Origin: JAFGKK01 sp964521085
GTDB taxonomy: Bacteria > Chloroflexota > Anaerolineae > Anaerolineales > RBG-16-64-43
Direction: 5' to 3'
Assembly: GCA_964521085.1 (NCBI GenBank)
Contig: CAZFPL010000007.1
Coordinates: forward strand, 36,357-100,356
Length of the DNA: 64,000 bases
The notes under the pieces are model-generated. The model was given only the letters and a program-made list of their open reading frames with translations. It made no database searches and was not told where the DNA came from. Positions 42,427 to 50,236 of the stretch are shown piece by piece (positions within the stretch are counted from its first letter, which is position 1; each line of letters starts with the position of its first letter). Both the position numbers and the translations under genes were made by a program.

Positions 42427-43152
42427 TTATTCGCCGGTGGTCAGCAGAGCCCGGTCGATGGCGTCAAACAGCCATTGGAAATCCAAGCCGGATCCTGTCG
42501 CCATCACCCCGTTGACGTAAAAGGTTGGTGTGTCGCTTATCCTAAGCGTATTGCCGCGCTGAATGTCCGCATTGAGAATATTCAAGTAGGTCTGTTTTTC
42601 CAAACAGGAACGGAATCGCGTTACATCCAAATCCAATTGAGCGGCAAAAGATTCCAGCCGGGCATCGGTAAAATTACCTTGGTTCTCACCGGATTGGTTT
42701 TGGAAAAGAAGGTCGTGATATTCCCAGAATTTATTCTGTTCTCCGGCGCACAGCGCCGCCAGGGCAGCCTGATGGGATTCGTTTCCATTGGCGATGAATT
42801 TGTCCACGATGGGGTAATTGCGGAAGATGAACAGGACTTTCCCGGGTTTTATGTACTCTGCCCGCAAGCGCAGCTCGGCGGTCTTTGCAAAGACTCCGCA
42901 ATACGGGCATTGAAAATCCGAGAACACCTCCACAACCACCCTGGCGCTGGATTCGCCCATTTCCCTTGCCGGAAAAGAGGCATCGATAGTTGACGTCGGT
43001 CGGGTCAATTGATAAATCGCCATCCCGCCGATTCCACAGACGGCGCATAAGATAAAAGCGGCGATCACCGATGCATAGAGGATTAAAGGTTTTTTTGAAG
43101 GCGCCTCAGTAGGAGTCTCTTCCAACTCCACCATTGGATAAATTCCCTTCAT
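42427..43152 (-). CDS. DsbA-like thioredoxin-fold protein, copy 1
   Basis: 241 residues. An acidic N-terminus, one membrane segment (about 22-48), the conserved SFPAREMG motif, then a DsbA-type domain with CPYC (82-85) and the cis-Pro block SDTPTFYVNG. It is predicted to act outside the membrane as a disulfide oxidase or reductase. Its paralogue lies 89 bp upstream. A second ATG at residue 7 (43134) has an AGGGAA site and may be the real start. Confidence 0.9.
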   Translation of the reverse strand: MKGIYPMVELEETPTEAPSKKPLILYASVIAAFILCAVCGIGGMAIYQLTRPTSTIDASFPAREMGESSARVVVEVFSDFQCPYCGVFAKTAELRLRAEYIKPGKVLFIFRNYPIVDKFIANGNESHQAALAALCAGEQNKFWEYHDLLFQNQSGENQGNFTDARLESFAAQLDLDVTRFRSCLEKQTYLNILNADIQRGNTLRISDTPTFYVNGVMATGSGLDFQWLFDAIDRALLTTGE

Positions 43153-43241
43153 CCATTCGCATCCCCCGAAAAATCTGAGGATGTTGAAAAATGATAATTT
43201 CCGAAGGATAAACGACTCGGCGGCAATCCCGTCAGACAGGA

Positions 43242-43922
43242 TTACCCGCCGCCGGTCAGGAGAGCCCGATTGATGGCGTCAAACAGCCATTGAAAATCCA
43301 AACCGGTTCCTGTCGCCATCACCCCGTTGACGTAAAAGGTCGGTGTGCCGCCGATCCTGAGCGCCTTCCCGCGCTGAATATCCGCGTTCAAGACATCGAG
43401 ATGAGTCTGATTGCTCAAGCATTGATTGAATTTTAGACTGTCCAAATTCAATTGCACCGCGAAGGCCTGCAGGCGCGCGGTGTTGAAATTCCCGAGGTTT
43501 TCCCCGGCTTGATTCTGGAAGAGAATGTCGTGATACTCCCAGAACATATTCTGGTCCCCCGCGCACAAAGCCGCCAGGGCCGCCAAATTCGATTCCGTAC
43601 CGACGACGGGGTAGTTTCGGAAGATGAAGTAGATCCTTCCGGTATTTATGTATTCTTGCCGCAGACGGACTTCAGCGGTTGTGGCAAACAAGCCGCAATA
43701 CGGGCATTGAAAGTCCGAATATTCCTCCACGAGGACCGTGGCGGTGGATCTGTTGCCCATCTCGCGCGCCGGGAACGACATGTCGATCGGGGCGCTTTGA
43801 CTGGCGATGATCGCGATCACGGCGATGACGCCGAGAACGACCGCGACGCCGATTAAAAGATTCCGCTGGAGATTTTTCGAGGATGTCCGTTGTTTGGAAA
43901 AACTTCTATGTTTCTTGGGCAT
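43242..43922 (-). CDS. DsbA-like thioredoxin-fold protein, copy 2
   Basis: 226 residues. A basic N-terminus, membrane segment about 21-41, SFPAREMG at 49-56, CPYC at 73-76 and GGTPTFYVNG near the C-terminus. It is collinear with copy 1 throughout the exported domain. GGAGGGG precedes the ATG. No DsbB or VKOR partner is in the window. Confidence 0.91.
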   Translation of the reverse strand: MPKKHRSFSKQRTSSKNLQRNLLIGVAVVLGVIAVIAIIASQSAPIDMSFPAREMGNRSTATVLVEEYSDFQCPYCGLFATTAEVRLRQEYINTGRIYFIFRNYPVVGTESNLAALAALCAGDQNMFWEYHDILFQNQAGENLGNFNTARLQAFAVQLNLDSLKFNQCLSNQTHLDVLNADIQRGKALRIGGTPTFYVNGVMATGTGLDFQWLFDAINRALLTGGG

Positions 43923-44230
43923 TACCCCTCCGGGACAGGGAATGATGGTTTCCGCATGGATCGGCAGTAGTTTGCCATGATTGCCGGGAATTGTCTAGGA
44001 CGGAATGGAAGCCTTCACTCTCACTGACCGGATGGGAAGGCGGGTCATTTCCGTTCGAATGACAGAATATTCGCATTCGCAGCCTGGACGATACGGCAAG
44101 GGGAGGGGGAAGGAATATTCCCATTCCGCCGGGCGGCGCTGGACGATCCACCGCCCCAACACCGGACAATCCGGGCTGGCCGTTTGTGGGATGCCTCTAC
44201 TTGCATCCGCAGGGGATGCAGGAAGCGTCG
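43923..44230. other. Intergenic region with short inverted repeats
   Basis: About 308 bp with no convincing gene. Short inverted repeats are present (for example GCATCC...GGATGC near 44201-44221). Open frames here are antisense to the acetyltransferase and not family-like. Confidence 0.4.
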
Positions 44231-45061
44231 CTAAGCCGGACGAAGATCGATCCGGAAAACAGGATACGATTCCCCCATCTCGGCAAATCCCAGGGCGCGG
44301 TACAGCCGCCGGGACCGGCGGTTTTCGATCTGGGTGTTCACCGTGATGCGGGGAGCTCCCTGGTGATGAAGATAATTCAGCAGGTGGGTGATAAGCAATC
44401 GTCCGACACCCTTGTTTTGTTCCTGCGGAAGGACGGCTACGCGGGTGAGATGAACACCATGCGGAGTGTGAGATGCCATGAGGTAGCCGGCGATTTTTCC
44501 TTCGCGGCGGAAGATGGTCGCCAGGATGGATCGTTCCCGGGTTTCCTGCAACGCCTCGGAATCCATCTGCCAGGGCGGAGAAAATGCGGCATGATCCAAC
44601 TGTTCGACCTCCACCAAATCGGATTCCTGCATCGGTGTGATGGGAGCCGCACGCGCGCTTACAGGCCGCAGGTGGGAAGGCCGCAATGAATACGCAACCA
44701 CGCGCCCGGTTTCGATAAAGCCGCTTCCCGAAAGCAGATCGATCAACCAATCCTCCGTGGTCATCACCCACACGGAAGGCACATCCATCCGGATCAAGGT
44801 GGTTTTCGTCTCCGGCCACAAGCGGTCCCAGGCAGCGCGCGTGCCGGGAGGATTTCCCGCGGCAAAAAGATGGAGCCATGCCACACGGAGACGGTCGGGG
44901 GAAGCCAGAAGCGATGCGGCCATCGAGCCGTCGGTCTGCTTTAAGCAGAGTGAAACAGGACGCCCGATCCAGAATGCAATGGGGTGCCAGCCGATATGGC
45001 GGAACTGAAATCCGGCGGAGGAAAACCATCGCAGGAAGGATTCCTTCTCCGCGGACTCCAA
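44231..45061 (-). CDS. GNAT-family N-acetyltransferase
   Basis: 276 residues. The C-terminal 140 residues are a GNAT domain with VAVLPQEQNKGVGRLLITHLL (acetyl-CoA loop Q-x-x-G-x-G/A) and NRRSRRLYRALGF. The N-terminal half (WHPIAFWIGRPVSLCL...) is a separate, unassigned domain, possibly a degenerate second GNAT fold. The start is a TTG at 45061; no ATG fits the frame near it. Substrate unknown. Confidence 0.85.
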   Translation of the reverse strand: MESAEKESFLRWFSSAGFQFRHIGWHPIAFWIGRPVSLCLKQTDGSMAASLLASPDRLRVAWLHLFAAGNPPGTRAAWDRLWPETKTTLIRMDVPSVWVMTTEDWLIDLLSGSGFIETGRVVAYSLRPSHLRPVSARAAPITPMQESDLVEVEQLDHAAFSPPWQMDSEALQETRERSILATIFRREGKIAGYLMASHTPHGVHLTRVAVLPQEQNKGVGRLLITHLLNYLHHQGAPRITVNTQIENRRSRRLYRALGFAEMGESYPVFRIDLRPA

Positions 45062-45087
45062 CTGAGAAACGGCGAGGGGGAGGGGGA

Positions 45088-45765
45088 TTATAGGGTGATA
45101 TCCAATAGGGATTCGGCTATCTCCCGCATTCGGCCGACGGGCAGTTCACTCATCTTCATGGCCAGACGCAAATACGGCTCGTGGACGGGCTGTCCGGCGA
45201 AGCGGCGGATATCCGAAGGAAGTTTTTGGAATTGATCGTCGGATTCCCTGTTCAATTCCCATTCCCCCACCGGGCCGTGATATTCCAGAAAGGATCCGAC
45301 CTCCACCCCCAAGGCCGTGGAAAGCGATTCCAAATCCGCGAGTGTGATCGGACGGATTCCGTTTTCGTAGGATTTTATCCGGCGCGCGGTGATACCGGAT
45401 TGTTTGCTGAATTCTCCAAGGCGCAGGTTCTTTTCCGCGCGCAACTGACGCAGCTTGGTGGCGATCATTTTCTGGCGCAGGAGGACCAGCCGGCTGAGGT
45501 CGATTTTTTCACGCTTGGCTTCGGTGAGAAACTGGGCGTTATATAAGAAGTGCCGGATGGGAACGTCATAGGTGTAGGCCAAGCCTTCCAATTCCGGAAG
45601 GGTAATGGATCTTCTTCCGGTTTCGAAAGCCGACAGCATCGAGGAGGTCATACCGATGGATTCGGCGGCTTCCCGGACTGTCAGGTGGGCGGCTTCGCGT
45701 GCGTCTTTCAATAAGACTCCCAGCATTTTATTTCGTAGAAACTGCGGGGAATTCGGACCTGGCAT
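45088..45765 (-). CDS. Transcriptional regulator with two XRE-type HTH domains
   Basis: 225 residues from the ATG at 45765, which has AGGGAAA upstream. Two tandem HTH_3 motifs: residues about 14-70 (AHLTVREAAESIGMTSSMLS, then FETGRRSITLPELEGLA) and about 94-150 (LRLGEFSKQSGITARRIKSY, then ENGIRPITLADLESLS). The C-terminal ~60 residues are unassigned. Two HTH units in one chain may let it bind as a monomer or bridge two sites. Target genes are unknown. Confidence 0.87.
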   Translation of the reverse strand: MPGPNSPQFLRNKMLGVLLKDAREAAHLTVREAAESIGMTSSMLSAFETGRRSITLPELEGLAYTYDVPIRHFLYNAQFLTEAKREKIDLSRLVLLRQKMIATKLRQLRAEKNLRLGEFSKQSGITARRIKSYENGIRPITLADLESLSTALGVEVGSFLEYHGPVGEWELNRESDDQFQKLPSDIRRFAGQPVHEPYLRLAMKMSELPVGRMREIAESLLDITL

Positions 45766-45876
45766 TGGTTTCCCTAGTCCTTTCGTAGGTTTCCCATCGG
45801 TTTCCACCCAGCCGATAGTCTGGAAAGTGTGGGCAAGGAACAATGGAATGCGATGCCGTTCCTGCCCCGCGTAAAA

Positions 45877-47061
45877 TTACTTCACATCGCCGCCGGGACG
45901 CTCGATGGGCAGATCGAACATTACCGTGGTCCCGCCGCCTTCCTTGCTTTTCATCGTGAGTTTCGAGCCGTGAGCGTCCACAATTTGCCGGCTCAAGTAC
46001 AATCCCATTCCGGTTCCGCCGTGCCGGCGGGTTGAGGATCCATCCAGCTGGTGAAAGGGCGCAAACAGTTCTTCCATCCGGGATTCGGGTATCCCGATGC
46101 CGGTATCCTCGATCGTAATCCAAACCCTCTCGGTTGAAGATCCGGCTCGGATACTCACTCTCCCGCCGGTGGGTGTGAATTTTATTCCATTATCCATGAG
46201 TTGGGAAACCACCCATGTGATTTTCCGGCCGTCCGCCCGGACGTTCGGGAGATCCGGTGGAAGGTGGACCTCGAGGTGTACGTTCCCCTTTTGGGATTTC
46301 GCCGACAGGCGCGAAAGCGCTTCCTGAAAGCAATCCCGAAGCGATATAGACTGCAAGCTAAGCGAGATTCCCCCGCGCGAAGTATCGGAGAATTGGATCA
46401 GATCTTCGATAAGGTCGTTCAACCGACCGGACGCACGGCGGAGTGTGTTTATCGCTTCGCGTTGCTGGTCGGAAAGCGGGCCGAACGTGTCGTCCGCCAG
46501 CAGGTCGACGTACCCCACGATGTGCGTCATCGGTGTGCGCAATTCGTGGGAGATGTTGGCGACGAAATCGGCTTTCAATCGGTTGAGTTCGGAGAGTTTC
46601 TCCAGCGCGTGCGAGAGCTCGATCGTGCGCTCCCGGACCTTTTCCTCCAACCTCCGGTTGGCCGATTGCAGCGCCTTCTGCAGCTGTAGGACCATGGCGG
46701 CCACCGAGTGGTCCAGGTCCTCGTGGCTGAGGACGCCCATATCGGTCAGGACCTGCCCAATGCGGCGCGGCGGTTTCCCCTCCTCCCCGTCGTGGGATTG
46801 CAGTTGCAGCGCCTGTTGCAACTGCTGCGAGGAAATGATTTTTTGAGCGACCAGGCTTTCGCCGAGGCGCGGGACAAGTTCTTCGACGCTGAGGGGCGCG
46901 GTGGGCGGGACGGCCCGGGCTTCTTCCAGTTGTTGACGGATCAGCAGATCGGTGTAGAGAATCAGGTCGATATTGCAATCCGGGCAGTAGGAGTTGCCCG
47001 GCGGAACGGAGGCGCCGCAATAAGGACATTCCAGCGAAACGGCATTGGAGGAGGGCTCCAT
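45877..47061 (-). CDS. Soluble sensor histidine kinase with zinc-ribbon and GspE-N-like domains
   Basis: 394 residues, without membrane segments. Cysteines 12, 15, 26 and 29 form a zinc ribbon (CPYC and CPDC). Residues about 64-128 (LGESLVAQKIISSQQLQQAL, then IGQVLTDMGVLSHEDLDHSV) resemble the N-terminal domain of GspE/PilB/MshE ATPases, some of which bind c-di-GMP. A coiled coil leads to HisKA with His172 (NISHELRTPMTHIVG) and HATPase_c with N and G boxes (QLMDNGIKFTP, DTGIGIP, GGTGMGLYL). No response regulator is adjacent. AAGGAGAG precedes the ATG. Confidence 0.88.
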   Translation of the reverse strand: MEPSSNAVSLECPYCGASVPPGNSYCPDCNIDLILYTDLLIRQQLEEARAVPPTAPLSVEELVPRLGESLVAQKIISSQQLQQALQLQSHDGEEGKPPRRIGQVLTDMGVLSHEDLDHSVAAMVLQLQKALQSANRRLEEKVRERTIELSHALEKLSELNRLKADFVANISHELRTPMTHIVGYVDLLADDTFGPLSDQQREAINTLRRASGRLNDLIEDLIQFSDTSRGGISLSLQSISLRDCFQEALSRLSAKSQKGNVHLEVHLPPDLPNVRADGRKITWVVSQLMDNGIKFTPTGGRVSIRAGSSTERVWITIEDTGIGIPESRMEELFAPFHQLDGSSTRRHGGTGMGLYLSRQIVDAHGSKLTMKSKEGGGTTVMFDLPIERPGGDVK

Positions 47062-47238
47062 GCGCTAGTGCTCTCCTTGTATGCGAAGGATGATATATCC
47101 GAAGAGTTATTTCGGCAAGGCCGCGGGTACCGGAAAAGAATCCGATGCGTCCATGCTTTGACACTCGCGACGTACGGGGTATAATCGGCATGCCCGCGCG
47201 CCGGATGCGGGTCGACTTCTGCGGCATTTGAGGAACTT

Positions 47239-48828
47239 GTGGCAGACTACCCTGCGAACCCCTCGCAATTGTGGGGCGAAGCCTTCACACTCAGCGAAAC
47301 CGACATCGAGTTTGTCAATAATCTCCTCCTCGAAGAAGGCGCTCCGATGGAATCGGAGCGTTTGGCGGTCGCCGTCATACGGGAGAGATTGCAGAACGAA
47401 GCCAAACGCCGCGCCCGATTAAGCCCGGAGGATACGATCTACCTTCCGCGCCATTCGTACCGCGTCGGCCAGCAATTGGTGTTCCCGCTGCTCAGTTTTG
47501 GCCGCGGCACCGTCCTTTCCACCCGTCCGGGAGAAAATCCGGAAGTCGGTCCCTTCGAGATCGTACGCGTGAAGATGGAGGGGGAGGAGCGCGAATTCGC
47601 CGCCCGGTTGGAAAACCATAAACTTAATAGCATTCCCCTCGAAACGTTAATGGGCGCGAGCGATCGGTCGCCGGAGCAGATTTTCCAGGAGCATGGCTCT
47701 TCCATCCTCGGCACTATGGAAACGCGGCTGGGTGAAACTCCGGATATCGCGAAAATCGCGGACCGCTGGTTTCCCCGATCACTCCTGGTCGAAATTTCCC
47801 ACGGGCATTTGAATCTGGCGGAAGCGGTGTTGGATGTGGCCGGCGGCGTGCCGCTGCCCACCTCCGCGCTTCTCGAGCACATCGAATTGCCGAACAACGT
47901 GGACCCGCGCCTGGCCGCCTTTTCCCTCGAACACGCGTTGTATCAGGATGAACGCTTTGAGGAAGTCGGCCCCGCCGGCGAGATGGCGTGGTTCCTCAAA
48001 CGCCTGGAACCGCCGGAGGTGACGTTTCCACCGCGGCGCCTCGCCTATGAAATGGATAAATCCGCGCCGGTCAAACTCGCCGAACCGCTTCAGGCACTGG
48101 TGCGCGATTTGGAAGATGAATGGAGCCCGGCGGAGAGTCCGGCGGAGGAAGCCGGCGAGGTGTCCCTGGTCCTCTCCTTCCCGCATTGGCGGGTCGGCAC
48201 CCTCCCGCTTAATCCCCGCCTGGCCGCGATTTTCCCGCATGCCCACCAGGCAACCCGGATCCGTTTCGAATTCGTCGATGCCGAGTCGGGAGACCGGTTC
48301 CCCGGCTGGGTGGTGTCGCCGTTCCGTTTCGTCTTCGGGTTGGCCGATTGGTATCCGAAAAAGGGGCTCCTCCCCGGCGGCATCCTCCGCATCCGCAAAG
48401 GGGGCCAACCGGGTGAGATCGTTCTGGATGCGGCGACCCGCCGGCCGGCGCGGGAATGGGTGCGCACCGCCACTGCCTCCCCCAACAGCCGCCTGACTTT
48501 CACCATGCAGAAGCAGGCGGTCGCGGTCGAATACGACGAGCTTTCGGTTATCGCCGTCGACGATCCCCATGCCGTGGATGAACTGTGGCTGCGGATGAAC
48601 GAGCAAAAAATTCCGCTGGAAACGCTGATCGCGGATGTGTTCCGTGAGTTGGCCAAGCTGAATCCGCAAAGCACGGTTCACGCGCGCACGCTTTACAATG
48701 CGGTTAACGTCGTGCGCAGGCTCCCGCCGGATTCGGTGTTTTCGGAGTTGATGAAGCGGCCGTACTATCTGCACGTAGGGGATCTGTATTATCGTTTCGA
48801 CGAGGTGAAATGGACGGAGACCCGGTAA
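47239..48828 (+). CDS. Uncharacterised 529-residue protein, first of an overlapping pair
   Basis: Starts at GTG 47239 with GAGGA upstream. No signal peptide or membrane segment; mixed alpha/beta, acidic. The region around residues 170-260 (HLNLAEAVLDVAGGVPLPTS, then RFEEVGPAGEMAWFL) resembles a HARE-HTH/winged-helix module, and the N-terminus (residues about 30-50) could be another. The stretch near 70-95 (YRVGQQLVFPLLSFGRGTVL) resembles an SH3-like beta barrel. It overlaps the next gene by 19 bp. I do not recognise the full-length family; nucleic-acid binding is a guess. Confidence 0.75.
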   Translation: MADYPANPSQLWGEAFTLSETDIEFVNNLLLEEGAPMESERLAVAVIRERLQNEAKRRARLSPEDTIYLPRHSYRVGQQLVFPLLSFGRGTVLSTRPGENPEVGPFEIVRVKMEGEEREFAARLENHKLNSIPLETLMGASDRSPEQIFQEHGSSILGTMETRLGETPDIAKIADRWFPRSLLVEISHGHLNLAEAVLDVAGGVPLPTSALLEHIELPNNVDPRLAAFSLEHALYQDERFEEVGPAGEMAWFLKRLEPPEVTFPPRRLAYEMDKSAPVKLAEPLQALVRDLEDEWSPAESPAEEAGEVSLVLSFPHWRVGTLPLNPRLAAIFPHAHQATRIRFEFVDAESGDRFPGWVVSPFRFVFGLADWYPKKGLLPGGILRIRKGGQPGEIVLDAATRRPAREWVRTATASPNSRLTFTMQKQAVAVEYDELSVIAVDDPHAVDELWLRMNEQKIPLETLIADVFRELAKLNPQSTVHARTLYNAVNVVRRLPPDSVFSELMKRPYYLHVGDLYYRFDEVKWTETR

Positions 48829-49259
48829 TCGAATCCGGCGCCGTGCGCCTGATCAAACCCAGCCTGTCGACCCGTTTCCACATCGACTACGAATGGTGGC
48901 AGCGCAACGAACGCGAGTGGCGGGTGTACCTGCTCAGCCACCTTTGCCCCGAGCATCGCAGTCCTTTGGAATCCGTCGCTGATGGAACCCGGATCGATTG
49001 GGTGGATCCCAACACGGCTGAAGTCCACTCCATAGATGGGATTCAGCACGCACTGATCTCGCATTGCAGCCTCCAGCCGGATTACATTTCTCCGCACACC
49101 ACGCTGGTGGATGCCGTATTCCGCGTGTTCCTGGCCAACGGGAATTCCCCGCTGACGGTTTCCGAGATCGCTGAAAAGATCGGCCGGCCGGCAAACATCA
49201 TTTTACGAACCCTGTCGGGCGTTCGGGTGTATAAGGGCATCCGCCCCACCCAGGAATAA
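48810..49259 (+). CDS. Uncharacterised 149-residue protein, second of the pair
   Basis: Overlaps the 529-residue gene by 19 bp. The start is acidic, followed by STRFHIDYEWWQRNEREWRV, a CPEH, and a predicted winged-helix end (TVSEIAEKIGRPANIILRTL). Contains no enzyme motif that I recognise. Overlap and shared HTH-like features suggest the two proteins act together. Confidence 0.75.
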   Translation: MDGDPVIESGAVRLIKPSLSTRFHIDYEWWQRNEREWRVYLLSHLCPEHRSPLESVADGTRIDWVDPNTAEVHSIDGIQHALISHCSLQPDYISPHTTLVDAVFRVFLANGNSPLTVSEIAEKIGRPANIILRTLSGVRVYKGIRPTQE

Positions 49260-49412
49260 CCCTTTTTCTCATAATCTTCCTTTAAGAATAATGGGGCCGG
49301 ATTTTCAGGATTTCTTTCTCCATACTCCTGTTCATCCGGTAGATCCTGTATTCCTGAAAGCCTGATGTGGATCGGAGTATTTCTTTGCTGAATTTGTTAG
49401 AATGTTGTTCAA

Positions 49413-49485
49413 GCCCCCGTAGCTCAACGGATAGAGCATCGGACTTCTAATCCGGTGGTTGTGGGTTCGATTCCCGCCGGGGGCG
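49413..49485 (+). tRNA. tRNA-Arg (TCT)
   Basis: 73 nt cloverleaf: acceptor GCCCCCG/CGGGGGC, D-arm GCTC...GAGC, anticodon loop CTTCTAA giving TCT, T-arm GTGGG-TTCGATT-CCCGC. CCA is not encoded. A TAGAAT at 49398-49403 may be the -10 box. Confidence 0.96.
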
Positions 49486-49650
49486 CTCAAATCCTCCAAT
49501 AATAGATTCTAAAAGTATGTCTAAAAGTACGGCCGGGGCGGGCGTTTCCCGCCGGGGGCGCAAGATACTCCACTGAAGAGAAGCTTAAAATCTGCCGGTT
49601 AATCTGACCGGACGGACGTTTTCCGCTCGAAGTGCCAGATACTCCAAGAA
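49486..49650 (+). repeat. Degenerate tandem copies of the tRNA-Arg 3' part (~75-bp period)
   Basis: The tRNA segment CGATTCCCGCCGGGGGCGC (from 49468) recurs as CGTTTCCCGCCGGGGGCGC from 49543 and, more diverged, from 49617 (CGTTTTCCGCTCGAAGTGCC). Spacings are 75 and 74 bases, and the flank AGATACTCCA is exact in copies 2 and 3 and similar after the true tRNA. Copy 2 also keeps TCTAA at the anticodon position. No integrase lies nearby. Confidence 0.7.
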
Positions 49651-50236
49651 TATTACAGCCGAGCTGCATGGATTGCATCCAGGTTTTTTCTTCTTCCAAT
49701 AATCTACCGCTGAATCAGACGGAACATTAAATCAAGCCGCCGCCCGGAGGCGGCGTGCGGAGTTCACTGATTTCTGTATTGGGGGCTGGGGCGATGAGAC
49801 AAGGCTCTCGCACTGCCAAAGACCCCTCGCATCCGCTGAAGTTGTTTGACTCTCGACGTCATATGCCAGCGGCAGGCGGCTTGTAAATATAATATATCCC
49901 TTATAATATTTGAATTCCATTAACGCATAATTAAATGACAACCGGCATTCTTCATCGACGATCCTTTCCCAGGATTAATGCATCCTTGATCTGGGGCAAG
50001 GAATTCTTCGTTGCATTATTATTACAGTCATCCTCGATCCGGCGGATGGAATATTTTGAGAGGGTTGAATCCATGAACCAGATTGGAAAAGAAATCATGA
50101 AATTCTCGTCAGTCCTGTCCATTCCGACGATAGCCGGTTCGGTCCGATACAGGACCTGTGAAACCCGGAGAGGGTCGTATAATGAAATCCGATCCGCCGC
50201 TTGCGTTCCGGATTGTGCAGCAGAGGAGGGAAGGAA
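49651..50236. other. AT-rich intergenic region, no gene recognised
   Basis: About 590 bp, clearly lower in GC than its surroundings around 49870-50060. Contains a GC hairpin (GCCGCCCGGAGGCGGC near 49739-49755) and AT-rich stretches that could be promoters for nnr. Short open frames lack ribosome sites. Confidence 0.5.

Noticed and set aside
49486..49650. A second functional tRNA-Arg
   Set aside because: The 5' half and D-arm are not recognisable and the anticodon stem cannot pair properly; only 3'-half-like sequence remains.
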